Shown here one piece after another: positions 7,868 to 15,172 of a stretch of DNA of 64,000 bases (position 1 is its first letter; every line of letters starts with the position of its first letter). The stretch is from Microbacterium hydrocarbonoxydans (GTDB lineage: Bacteria; Actinomycetota; Actinomycetes; Actinomycetales; Microbacteriaceae), in NCBI RefSeq assembly GCF_000956475.1, contig NZ_JYJB01000007.1:62001-126000 (forward strand). The letters run 5' to 3'. The notes under the pieces are model-generated. The model saw only the letters and a program-made list of their open reading frames with translations. It was not told where the DNA came from and ran no database searches. The position numbers and the translations under genes are program-made.

Positions 7868-9421
7868 TCAGTTCCGCGCGGCAGGCGTCGGCAGCCCCTC
7901 CAGCACCTTCTTCACGGCATCCGCTGCGGCATCCGCCCGGACGCCCGCAGGCGGAACCGTGCCCAGCTGCGCGGCGATCCGGCCCGCGACGTACGGGGCC
8001 GCGAACGAGGTCCCGCTCCACACCGCGAAGCCGCCGCGATAGTCGTCGGGGTCGAGCGTCTCGCGGTGCAGGCCGTCGAAATCGGCCCTCGACGACGCCT
8101 GTTCGCCGCCCATGAACGCCGGCGATGTGCTCACGACAGCGGCGCCCGGTGCGTACACCCGCACCCACGGGCCGACGTTCGAGAACAGCGCGACCGAGCG
8201 AGCCGACGGGTTGAGTGCGCCCACCGAGAGCAGGGGAGCGTGGTCGTCGCGAGGGATGCCGTTGTCGGCCCCAGGCCATGCCCACAGCGAGGCCGGGAAG
8301 GACGGTCGGTCGATCGCGTCGTTGCCGGCCGAGCAGACGACCACGCAGCCCAGTTCGCGGGCCCTGGTCAGCAGCGCGTTCAGGGTGAGGCTGAAGAGTC
8401 CGTCGGCGGGGGTCTCGTGGTAATACCCGAGTGAGAGGTTGAGGACGTCGATCGGGTGGCCGGTGCGCGGGTTCTCGCGGTGCCGGCGCAGCAGCTCGAC
8501 GACCTGAGCGAGCGCATTCAGGAAGGTGCTCTCGTCAACGACACCGAGCGCGCCGGCGACGCGGATCGACAGGATGTCGGCATCAGGCGCCGTCTGACGG
8601 ATCAGGCCCGCGATGAACGTTCCATGGCCGGCCACGGCGTCGATCTCGCCGTCGAGCTGCCCGTACAGGTCGGGATAGCGCTCCGGATCGGCGTCATCGG
8701 TCAGCCCGAGCGGCACTCCGTCGAGCTCCACCCGCCTCGTGACGATGTCGTCGGGCAGCCACTCGTGCACGCCGCATCCGGTGTCGAGCACCGCGACCAC
8801 CGCCCGGCGGCCGTTGCGCGGAGCGGGACTGCGCAGCGGCGCCGGCCCGAGCCAGCTCACTGGCTGCCGTGCACCGCGCCCCGGCTGCAGATAGTCCTCG
8901 CTGCCGCCGGCTCCCCGTGGGTCTGCCGGGTTCGTTCGCGTGAACGGATTGGTGCGGGTGAACGGGTTGGTCCTGGTGAAGGGATTGAGGCCCACCGGAT
9001 CTATCGACAGCACGTGCTCGAGGCTCGTGCGGGGCATGGGCGACCGGGAGATCCTGCGTGCGCGCTGCAGCACCCGCCAGGCATCGGGCGCCACGGGCGA
9101 CTCGCCGCGTGCGGGCTCGTCGGGCGTGATGAGGCGGGCGCGCACGAACCAGGGGATGTCGGCGGTGAGACCTCGGCGCTGTTCCGGCTCATCGATGATC
9201 AGCTGCCAGCCGAAGGCGCCTGCCGCCTCGTGCAGGGTGTTGATCTCGCGGTCGTGAGCGCCGTTGTCGTCGTCCTGCGTGATCAGCAGCCGCTCGGGCA
9301 GGTAGGCCGTGGGAAATGCACGGATGCCGTCGACGCGTTCCACGTTCGGATCGAGCGCTGTGCCGCGGCGGATCGATCCCTCGGCGCGATCCTGCCACGT
9401 CCATCCTTCGGGCTGCTCCAT
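7868..9421 (-). CDS. Subtilisin-like serine peptidase (S8) with N-terminal extension
   Basis: 517 aa. The catalytic domain starts near residue 205 and keeps the triad: Asp213 in VLDTG, His266 in GHGTFIAG, Ser472 in GTSFAAP, plus the oxyanion-region SAGND. The first 200 residues form an extra domain with no signal peptide, so the enzyme is probably cytoplasmic, unlike most bacterial subtilisins. A three-fold NPFTRT repeat links the extension to the protease domain (about residues 147-164). It sits between the 151-aa protein and the CHAT protease in one direction, which suggests a two-protease cascade. Ribosome binding site AGGAGAGG. Confidence 0.9.
   Translation of the reverse strand: MEQPEGWTWQDRAEGSIRRGTALDPNVERVDGIRAFPTAYLPERLLITQDDDNGAHDREINTLHEAAGAFGWQLIIDEPEQRRGLTADIPWFVRARLITPDEPARGESPVAPDAWRVLQRARRISRSPMPRTSLEHVLSIDPVGLNPFTRTNPFTRTNPFTRTNPADPRGAGGSEDYLQPGRGARQPVSWLGPAPLRSPAPRNGRRAVVAVLDTGCGVHEWLPDDIVTRRVELDGVPLGLTDDADPERYPDLYGQLDGEIDAVAGHGTFIAGLIRQTAPDADILSIRVAGALGVVDESTFLNALAQVVELLRRHRENPRTGHPIDVLNLSLGYYHETPADGLFSLTLNALLTRARELGCVVVCSAGNDAIDRPSFPASLWAWPGADNGIPRDDHAPLLSVGALNPSARSVALFSNVGPWVRVYAPGAAVVSTSPAFMGGEQASSRADFDGLHRETLDPDDYRGGFAVWSGTSFAAPYVAGRIAAQLGTVPPAGVRADAAADAVKKVLEGLPTPAARN
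8930..8985 (-). repeat. Three 18-bp units encoding NPFTRT
   Basis: Three imperfect 18-bp units in tandem encode NPFTRT-NPFTRT-NPFTRT, followed by NP. Synonymous positions differ between units, so the repeat is kept at protein level rather than being a fresh duplication. It lies in the linker before the S8 domain. Confidence 0.8.
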
Positions 9422-9475
9422 GGGTGGTTCCTCTCCTGGGGGATGCCCCCGGGCGATCGGCGATCGCGGGTGGCG

Positions 9476-9931
9476 TCAGAGCTCGAACTGCGGTGTCGAC
9501 AGCGTGCGCTCCTCGCCGTCGACCGCGGTCGTCAGCTGCACTTTCGTGAGGCCGGCGGGGACGTCGTCGAACACGAACCGGCCCGTCTCCGAGGGCACGG
9601 TGGAGCGGATGCTGTCGCCTTGGGAGAGCACGATCTCGGCCGATGCGGTGTCGACCCAGCCGTCGACGCGGCGGCTGCCGCTCGCTGTGGTCGTGACGTG
9701 CAGCAGGATGCTCGTCGTGCCGTCGCTGAACTGCAGCGTGAGAGCATCCGCTTCTCCCCTCACCGCGCCGAACGGCTGGTCGACGAGGGTGAGCAGCGCG
9801 TACTCGGCCGACAGGGATTCTGTCGCGGCGGCCGCGATCATGCGGTCGATCAGGCCAGGGGGCACGGGGTCGACGTCGCTCCACAGCGAGCGGAGCCGTG
9901 TGAACAGCTCGGCATCGTCGTGATCGGTCAT
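9476..9931 (-). CDS. Sigma-linked 151-aa protein, possible regulator
   Basis: 151 aa, no transmembrane segment. The N-terminal 50 residues are helical (DDAELFTRLRSLW, then PPGLIDRMIAAAA). The C-terminal 100 residues look all-beta with a carboxypeptidase-regulatory or Ig-like pattern (ETGRFVFDDVPAGLTKVQL). Its start overlaps the sigma factor stop by ATGA, so the two are translationally coupled. That position is typical for an anti-sigma or sigma-modulating protein, but no ZAS-type zinc motif is present, so the role is inferred from context. It might instead be a sensor or a substrate of the downstream proteases. Confidence 0.7.
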   Translation of the reverse strand: MTDHDDAELFTRLRSLWSDVDPVPPGLIDRMIAAAATESLSAEYALLTLVDQPFGAVRGEADALTLQFSDGTTSILLHVTTTASGSRRVDGWVDTASAEIVLSQGDSIRSTVPSETGRFVFDDVPAGLTKVQLTTAVDGEERTLSTPQFEL

Positions 9932-10545
9932 GACGTGCCTCCCGACGGCTCGAGAAGCACGCGGAGCTTGGTGAGGCATCGCTTGCGCGTCGGGCCGATG
10001 CTGCCGATCGGCATGCCGAGCTCGGCGGCGAGAGATGCATAGTCGGGGCGGTCGTCGAACGCGATCACTCGCAGCAGTCGCCGGCAGCGCTCGTCGAGAG
10101 CCGTGACCGCGCTCCACAGCCGCCGCCGCTCGTCGCCGACGGTCGCGCGCTCTTCCGCCGACGCCTGAGGAGGCAGCAGCACGTCGAGACCGTCGGCATC
10201 CGCCTGGTCCACCCGGCCGTGCGCCTTGCCGACCTTCCACGCTTCGCGGCGTGCGGTGGTGGTGAGCCACGCGGCGACGGCCCGCGGGTCGGACACGCGA
10301 TCATGCCCGCGCACGAGCTGCAGCCAGGTCGTCTGCACGACGTCCTCGGCGAGTGTGCGCTCGAGGCCGTAGGCGCGCACCACATGCCAGAGCACAGGAG
10401 ACATCAACCGCACGAGGCCATCCATCGCGCGGCTGTCGCCGTCTCTCCACGCGGCGAAGAACGCTGCGGCCCGCTGCCAGCGCGCCGCCCCGTCTTCCGT
10501 CGGATCGAGATCGGCGTCGGGAACGCCGTCGATCATGAGACCCAT
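9928..10545 (-). CDS. RNA polymerase sigma factor, ECF-like sigma-70 family
   Basis: 205 aa. Region 2 is visible as MDGLVRLMSPVLWHVVRAYG followed by LAEDVVQTTWLQL, the ECF region 2.4 pattern. Region 4 is at the C-terminus (ALDERCRRLLRVIAF, then YASLAAELGMPIGSIGPTRK, a helix-turn-helix). It should direct RNA polymerase to a small set of promoters, most simply this cassette itself. The frame is open further upstream, but the start giving MGLMIDGVPD fits the family length; MIDGVPD at 10536 is another choice. The stop overlaps the next gene's start. Confidence 0.87.
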   Translation of the reverse strand: MGLMIDGVPDADLDPTEDGAARWQRAAAFFAAWRDGDSRAMDGLVRLMSPVLWHVVRAYGLERTLAEDVVQTTWLQLVRGHDRVSDPRAVAAWLTTTARREAWKVGKAHGRVDQADADGLDVLLPPQASAEERATVGDERRRLWSAVTALDERCRRLLRVIAFDDRPDYASLAAELGMPIGSIGPTRKRCLTKLRVLLEPSGGTS

Positions 10546-10666
10546 TGTGATCACACCATGAAGGAGCGCGGCAAGAGCCTCTTGATACGTGTACGCCGTC
10601 GAAATACCGATGGGAGTCGTGGGGAGGGGGCGTTCGCGCCCGGCCGCGCATTCCCCTTCGGGGGCC

Positions 10667-10720
10667 GACACGCCACATCGGGTGACGGAATGCGGAATGC
10701 TTCCCCCGATCTGGCGTGTC
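10667..10720. promoter_or_regulatory. Inverted repeat between the sigma gene and the SCO4848 gene
   Basis: GACACGCCACATCGGG at 10667-10682 pairs with CCCGATCTGGCGTGTC at 10705-10720, 15 of 16 positions, 22-base loop. The loop holds a direct repeat GGAATGCGGAATGC. On the minus strand the outer end creates TTGACA, a good -35 box reading toward the sigma gene. It may be an operator in the cassette promoter or a repeat-family member. Confidence 0.45.
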
Positions 10721-10795
10721 AACCCCCGGAACGTCAGGGGCTTGCGGGGGAAGGGCGGATGCCGGGACAGATGCTGAGGGGATTAGCGTGGGAGG

Positions 10796-11014
10796 GTGAT
10801 CGCCCTCGCCGTCCTGCTCTTCATCAATGCCGTCTTCAACGTCCTCGTCTGGCCGCGCTTCTACAAGCGCGTGTCAAACGACCCGCGGGCGCGCGACGAG
10901 CACGGCAGGCCGACCGCCTTCCTGAAGGTGCATGCCGTGCTCATCGCGATCGCACTCGTCCTCGCGCTGGTCTCGGCGCTCGCCGGAGTCGCCGCTCTCA
11001 CCGGGGCGCTCTGA
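10796..11014 (+). CDS. SCO4848-family small membrane protein
   Basis: 72 aa with two hydrophobic helices (residues 2-18 and 45-70) around a conserved loop. The loop sequence WPRFYKRVSNDPRA and GRPTAFLKVHAVL is the hallmark of the SCO4848 family, which is widespread in Actinobacteria and has no known function. The start is GTG with GGGAGG just upstream. It is divergent from the sigma factor gene. Confidence 0.82.
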   Translation: MIALAVLLFINAVFNVLVWPRFYKRVSNDPRARDEHGRPTAFLKVHAVLIAIALVLALVSALAGVAALTGAL

Positions 11015-11025
11015 GCGCTCGCCGT

Positions 11026-11110
11026 CTGAAAAGTCGGAACCGCGGCGCGACACGCGGTCCCGCGGGGTCGCCCGCGCGGCGTGTCGCGCCGAGACTCCGA
11101 CGTTTCGCAC
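11026..11110. repeat. Imperfect inverted repeat, GTCGGA/GCGACACGC family, copy 1
   Basis: The left half contains AAGTCGGAACCGCGGCGCGA and the right half, read on the other strand, TGCGAAACGTCGGAGTCTCG followed by GCGCGACACGCC. The halves match over about 35 bases with several mismatches. The same family recurs on the other side of the MerR gene. Confidence 0.65.
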
Positions 11111-11159
11111 CTGGGCGAGCCCCGAGAGGCGGCTGAGACCGTGCCCCGCACCGCCCGTC

Positions 11160-11960
11160 TCAGGCGCGCTCGACGGGCTGCTGCAGCTCTGTGACCCAGT
11201 CGGACTGATCCTCCGAGACCGCGCGCACGTACAGCTCCCGGCACGGTCCGCTGGGCACGAAGCCGCGGGCGATGATCTCGGCGTGCACGGCTCCCCAGGT
11301 CTCGCGGATGCGGTCCATGGATCCGAGGTGCACACCGCAGATCGCCAACTCGACGGCCGGCAGATCGACCAGGTCGAATCCCTCCCGGCGCTCGCCGCCG
11401 TAGGCGTACCCGGCGGTGATCCGCATGCCGTCTTCGGTCAACTCGTACTGGGCGATCGGGGTCGACAGCGCACCGCACTCGTCGCCGAGCACCTTCTCGA
11501 TGCCCTCGAAGAGCGGGCCGACGGATGCGCCGACCTCGTCTTCGGGCACCGACGCCACGTGCGCGGCCAGGCGCACGGCGGGCAGGGGCTTCTCGATGAT
11601 CTCGACAGTGGACATCTGGTTCTCGCTCTCTATGAGGTGGAGCCGCCGTTCCACATCGACGAGTCTGGCCGCGGCCACGCGGTGCTCCTCCTCGACCTCG
11701 GCCCGGCGCACGCGCAGCATGGCCGCGATGCGGCCGGCGTCGATCCCCTGCTCGAGGATCTGCGCGATGTCGTCGAGGCCGAAGCCGAGCTGGCGCAGGG
11801 CGACGATCCGGTGCAGCCGCTCGAGCTGCGATGGGTCGTACGAGCGGTAGCCGCTGGACTCGTCCACGTGGGCGGGCACGAGCAGCCCGGCGGTGTCCCA
11901 ATGCCGCAGCATCCGGTGGGTCACCTGGCCGATCTGCGCGAACGCTCCGATGGATAACAT
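11160..11960 (-). CDS. MerR family regulator with GyrI-like effector domain
   Basis: 266 aa. The N-terminal winged helix has the MerR signature (IGAFAQIGQVTHRMLRHWDT, then GLLVP and GYRSYDPSQL), followed by a dimerisation helix. From about residue 115 comes a GyrI/BmrR-like ligand-binding domain (EIIEKPLPAVRLAAH). This is the layout of BmrR and BltR, which bind hydrophobic cations and drugs and switch on efflux genes by untwisting long promoter spacers. No efflux gene is adjacent. Both flanks carry copies of the same inverted-repeat family, which may mark a mobile unit. Confidence 0.87.
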   Translation of the reverse strand: MLSIGAFAQIGQVTHRMLRHWDTAGLLVPAHVDESSGYRSYDPSQLERLHRIVALRQLGFGLDDIAQILEQGIDAGRIAAMLRVRRAEVEEEHRVAAARLVDVERRLHLIESENQMSTVEIIEKPLPAVRLAAHVASVPEDEVGASVGPLFEGIEKVLGDECGALSTPIAQYELTEDGMRITAGYAYGGERREGFDLVDLPAVELAICGVHLGSMDRIRETWGAVHAEIIARGFVPSGPCRELYVRAVSEDQSDWVTELQQPVERA

Positions 11961-12036
11961 GTCTCCGTTATCCCGCCTTCCACAGTGTCAGGGTCAAGTC
12001 TCCCGCACGAGCGTGTCTGTCCGCGGCATCCGTTCA

Positions 12037-12184
12037 CGTGCGAAACGTCGGATCCGCGCGCCGACACGCCGCGCGCGGGACACTCCGCGACGGGGGCCGT
12101 GCGAAAGGTCGGACTTTCGCGCCGACACGCCGCCCCCAGACGCCCCCAGGCGGCGTGTCGCAGCGAGACTCCGACTTTTCGCAC
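12037..12184. repeat. Inverted repeats, GTCGGA/GCGACACGC family, copy 2
   Basis: The clear pair is 12099-12134 (starts GTGCGAAAGGTCGGAC, ends ACACGCCGCC) with 12149-12184 (starts GGCGGCGTGTCG, ends ACTTTTCGCAC): 36-base arms, about 31 matching, 14-base loop. A half copy with the same core (GTGCGAAACGTCGGAT) precedes it at 12039-12080. Confidence 0.75.
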
Positions 12185-12196
12185 GCACCGAGCGCG

Positions 12197-12817
12197 TCAC
12201 GGAGCCGTTGAGGATCGAGTCCCGAGCAGCCCGGCGAGGAGCGGAAGCTGCGCCGGGTCTTCCAGCGCGGTCCCGACGGCGACGACGCTCGCGCCGGCAT
12301 CCAGATACTGCCCGGCGTTCGTGGCGTTCATGCCGCCGGTGGTGACGAAGCGCGCCTGGGGGAACGGTCCGTGCATGGCGGTGAGCCACTGGGGTCCGAG
12401 CACCGACGCGGGGAACGCCTTCAGCCAGGTCAGGCCGGACTTCAGGGCGAGTTGCACCTCGCTCGCGGTGGCGACGCCGGGGATGCTGAGCATTCCGGCC
12501 TCGTGCGAGGCGCGGACGATCTCCAGGTCCAGCCCGGGGCTGACCGTGAAGGAGGCTCCTGCCGAGGCGGCCTGGGCGATGTGGTCCGGCGTCAACACGG
12601 TGCCGGCGCCGACGACCTTGCCTCGCTCGCGAGCCGCCGCAGACACGACGGTCAGGGCCTCGACGTCCTCCGGCGTCTGGATGGGCAGCTCCACGATGTC
12701 GATGCCCAGATCCCACGCCGTCGTCGACAACGCGAGACTGCGCTCGACGCCCATCCCGCGCAGGATCGCCATCAGCGGCGCGCCCGCGAAGAGCGCTTCG
12801 AAACCGGAGTTGTCCAT
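12197..12817 (-). CDS. eda: KDPG/KHG aldolase family protein
   Basis: 206 aa TIM-barrel class I aldolase that should split 2-keto-3-deoxy-6-phosphogluconate to pyruvate and glyceraldehyde 3-phosphate, the last step of Entner-Doudoroff and uronate breakdown. Visible motifs are LMAILRGM, VELPIQTPED, VVGAGTVL, the Schiff-base Lys in LKAFPAS, and FVTTGGMNATNAGQYLDAG. It follows the KDG kinase gene by 59 bp on the same strand, so the two form the lower half of a 2-keto-3-deoxy-sugar acid pathway. The galactonate version of the enzyme is possible. Confidence 0.85.
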   Translation of the reverse strand: MDNSGFEALFAGAPLMAILRGMGVERSLALSTTAWDLGIDIVELPIQTPEDVEALTVVSAAARERGKVVGAGTVLTPDHIAQAASAGASFTVSPGLDLEIVRASHEAGMLSIPGVATASEVQLALKSGLTWLKAFPASVLGPQWLTAMHGPFPQARFVTTGGMNATNAGQYLDAGASVVAVGTALEDPAQLPLLAGLLGTRSSTAP

Positions 12818-12876
12818 CGTCTTCCTTCTCTCGTATCCGGCCGCGGCGGCCGGTCTCGTCATCGATTCCGTGGCGG

Positions 12877-13794
12877 TCAGCTGACGGCATCCGTCCCGCC
12901 CGCACCGACCACGTCGTGGGTCGACTGCAGGACGAGGTGCGCCCGCTGGTGTCCGATCTGAAGGCTCTCCTGTGGCGATCGGCCGTCGAGCATGCCGGAC
13001 AGATAGCCGGCCGCGAACGCGTCGCCCGCTCCGACGGCCTCGACCACGTCGGTCGGGATCGCCGGCACGAACACGACGCCGCGCGCAGAGAACTCGGTCG
13101 CGCCGACCGCGCCGTCCTTCACGACCAGGTGCGACGGGGCTGTCACGAGCGCACGCACATCGGCGGCGGTGCGGCAGCCCCACAGCGTCTCGGCCTCGTC
13201 GAGTCCGACGAACGCGATGTCGGCCCGATTCGCCAGGGCGAGCAGAACGGGTGCAGCTTCGGATGCCGGCCACAGCGCCGCGCGATGGTTGACGTCGAAG
13301 CTCAGCAGTGCGGGGCTCGCGGCGACGCGGTCGATCACGGTGTCGATCATGGCGGCGCAGCTCGCGGAAAGAGCGGGCGTGATGCCGGAGATGTGCACGA
13401 TCCGTGCGTCTTCGAGCGGCACGTCGGCGAGGGTCTCCGGTGCCATGCGCGAGGCCGCTGAGGCGGCACGGTAGTAGCGCACGCCGTTGCCCGGGTCCTT
13501 GAAATACACCCCGGTGGGGGCGTCGGGGTCGAAGCCCACCCAGCGGGTGTCGACGCCATGTGCGGCGACGGCGCGGTGCACGCGATGCCCGAGCACCTCG
13601 TCGCCGAGCCGGCTCACCCATGCGGTGCTCTGACCCAGCGTTGCGACGTGCGCGGCGACGTTCGACTCCGCGCCGCCGATGCTCAGCCGTACGTCCTCGG
13701 CGTCGGAGAGGGGGGTCGCATCCGCCGGCGTGACGAGGATCATCGTCTCGCCGATCGCGATGAGGGCCGGGGGGACTGCGGTCATGAGAGTCAT
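12877..13794 (-). CDS. kdgK: 2-keto-3-deoxygluconate kinase, PfkB family
   Basis: 305 aa. PfkB motifs are present: IGGAESNVAAHVATLG near the N-terminus and the ATP/catalytic motif AVGAGDAFAAGYLSG with the catalytic Asp. The phrase GVRYYRAASAAS is typical of KDG kinases. It phosphorylates KDG to KDPG, the substrate of the adjacent aldolase. Two close in-frame ATGs (13794 and 13785) are possible; neither has a strong ribosome binding site. It diverges from the D-amino-acid deaminase-like gene across a palindromic region. Confidence 0.85.
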   Translation of the reverse strand: MTLMTAVPPALIAIGETMILVTPADATPLSDAEDVRLSIGGAESNVAAHVATLGQSTAWVSRLGDEVLGHRVHRAVAAHGVDTRWVGFDPDAPTGVYFKDPGNGVRYYRAASAASRMAPETLADVPLEDARIVHISGITPALSASCAAMIDTVIDRVAASPALLSFDVNHRAALWPASEAAPVLLALANRADIAFVGLDEAETLWGCRTAADVRALVTAPSHLVVKDGAVGATEFSARGVVFVPAIPTDVVEAVGAGDAFAAGYLSGMLDGRSPQESLQIGHQRAHLVLQSTHDVVGAGGTDAVS

Positions 13795-13807
13795 GATGAC
13801 CAGCCTG

Positions 13808-13832
13808 TGCAACGAACGCAACGAGCGTTGCA
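13808..13832. promoter_or_regulatory. Palindromic operator between kdgK and the deaminase-like gene
   Basis: TGCAACG at 13808-13814 and CGTTGCA at 13826-13832 form an inverted repeat, and GCAACG-AG-CGTTGC at 13818-13831 forms a second, overlapping one. It lies 14 bp before kdgK and 65 bp before the divergent gene. The IclR regulator encoded just downstream is the likely binder; a LacI-type regulator is possible. Confidence 0.55.
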
Positions 13833-13896
13833 GCATATGCACATGCCCAGAGAGAGGAGTAGGTTCGACGCAGCACCAGGACCCCGGAGGAATCGG

Positions 13897-15171
13897 ATGA
13901 CACAGCAGCTTCTGCTCGACCGACTCGGCGCCGAGCGTCTCTCGGCGCGCGACAAGGGCATCCCCGAACGGGCGTTCGGGCTCACGGTCGACGCGTTCCT
14001 CGCGACCGGCCCGCGGCTCACCGAGTTCTGGACGCCTCTGATCGCCCTCGACGACGCGGCCATGCGCGACAACGTGACGCTCATGGCCGATTGGTCGGCC
14101 GAGCGCGGCCTCGAGCTCATGCCCCACGGCAAGACGACGATGGCACCAGCCCTGTGGCAGCGCCAGCTCGACGCGGGATGCCCCGGCATCACGCTCGCCA
14201 ACATGGACCAGGTCCGCGTCGCCCGCACCTTCGGCCTCGGCGACATCATGCTCGCGAACGCCGTGATCGATCCCCGGTCGCTGCGGTACCTGGCCGCGGA
14301 ACTCGCCGACCCCGACCTGTCGTTCGTCAGCTGGGCCGATTCGCTCGAGACGGTGGAGCGGATGCAGGGCGCTCTGCGTGAGATCGGCGTGCCGCGCCGC
14401 GTCGACGTGTGCGTCGAGCTCGGTGCGCCCGGCGGCCGCACCGGCGCCCGCACGGTCGACGAGGCGATCGAGATCGCGCGGGTGATCTCGGCATCCGACG
14501 TCCTTCGTCTGGCCGGCGTCGCCGGCTACGAGGGCAGCCTCGGGCACGACCGCTCGCCGGCCGCGCTCGCCGCGGTGCGCGCCTATCTGGAGAGCCAGAT
14601 CGTGCTGCACGAGGCGATCGGCGACCTCTACGACGACGAGGGCGACGTCTTCGTGACGGCGGGCGGCAGCGCGTACTTCGATCTCGTGGCCGAGGCATAC
14701 GCTCCGGCCATCGCACGGGATGCGCGCACGAGATTCACGCTCCGCTCCGGCGCATACATCGTGCACGACGACGGGTTCTACCGCGGCATCTCGCCGCTCG
14801 ACGGCGACCGCAGCGACGGCGCGCGGCTGCGCTCGGCCATGCACGGCTGGACGAGGGTGGTCTCGCGCCCCGAACCCGCGCTCGCGCTGCTCGACGGGGG
14901 CAAGCGCGACCTGCCCTTCGACGAGGGTCTGCCCGAACCCCAGGGTGTCGCCGCCGACCTCGGCGCCCCGCTCGCGCCCCTGCTCGGCGCGACGATCTCG
15001 GCGATGAACGATCAGCACGCGTTCCTGCGGGGCGCCGAGGTGCACGTCGGCGACGTCGTGCGGCTCGGTCTGTCGCACCCGTGCACGGCGTTCGACAAAT
15101 GGCACTATCTGCCGGTCGTGACCTCGGCGGATGACGACCGCGTCGTCGAGCTCGTGCGGACGTTCTTCTGA
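13897..15171 (+). CDS. PLP-dependent D-amino-acid deaminase / D-threonine aldolase-like
   Basis: 424 aa. It has the alanine-racemase-type barrel with the PLP-lysine motif ELMPHGKTTMAP and a C-terminal domain with the zinc-type signature SAMNDQHAFL and LSHPCTAFDKW, as in D-serine dehydratase (DSD1) and D-threonine aldolase-like proteins. Such enzymes deaminate or cleave D-hydroxy amino acids, releasing keto acids. The GGAGGA ribosome binding site at 13886-13891 supports the start. It is 1 base from the IclR gene and divergent from KDG kinase. Substrate is not predictable. Confidence 0.82.
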   Translation: MTQQLLLDRLGAERLSARDKGIPERAFGLTVDAFLATGPRLTEFWTPLIALDDAAMRDNVTLMADWSAERGLELMPHGKTTMAPALWQRQLDAGCPGITLANMDQVRVARTFGLGDIMLANAVIDPRSLRYLAAELADPDLSFVSWADSLETVERMQGALREIGVPRRVDVCVELGAPGGRTGARTVDEAIEIARVISASDVLRLAGVAGYEGSLGHDRSPAALAAVRAYLESQIVLHEAIGDLYDDEGDVFVTAGGSAYFDLVAEAYAPAIARDARTRFTLRSGAYIVHDDGFYRGISPLDGDRSDGARLRSAMHGWTRVVSRPEPALALLDGGKRDLPFDEGLPEPQGVAADLGAPLAPLLGATISAMNDQHAFLRGAEVHVGDVVRLGLSHPCTAFDKWHYLPVVTSADDDRVVELVRTFF

Positions 15172-15172
15172 C

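Noticed and set aside
8930..8985. Short tandem repeats as a CRISPR array or minisatellite
   Set aside because: Units are contiguous without spacers, in frame, and differ only at synonymous positions.
10546..10722. Longer N-terminus for the sigma factor
   Set aside because: The extra 59 residues have no family match and would run through the probable promoter region.
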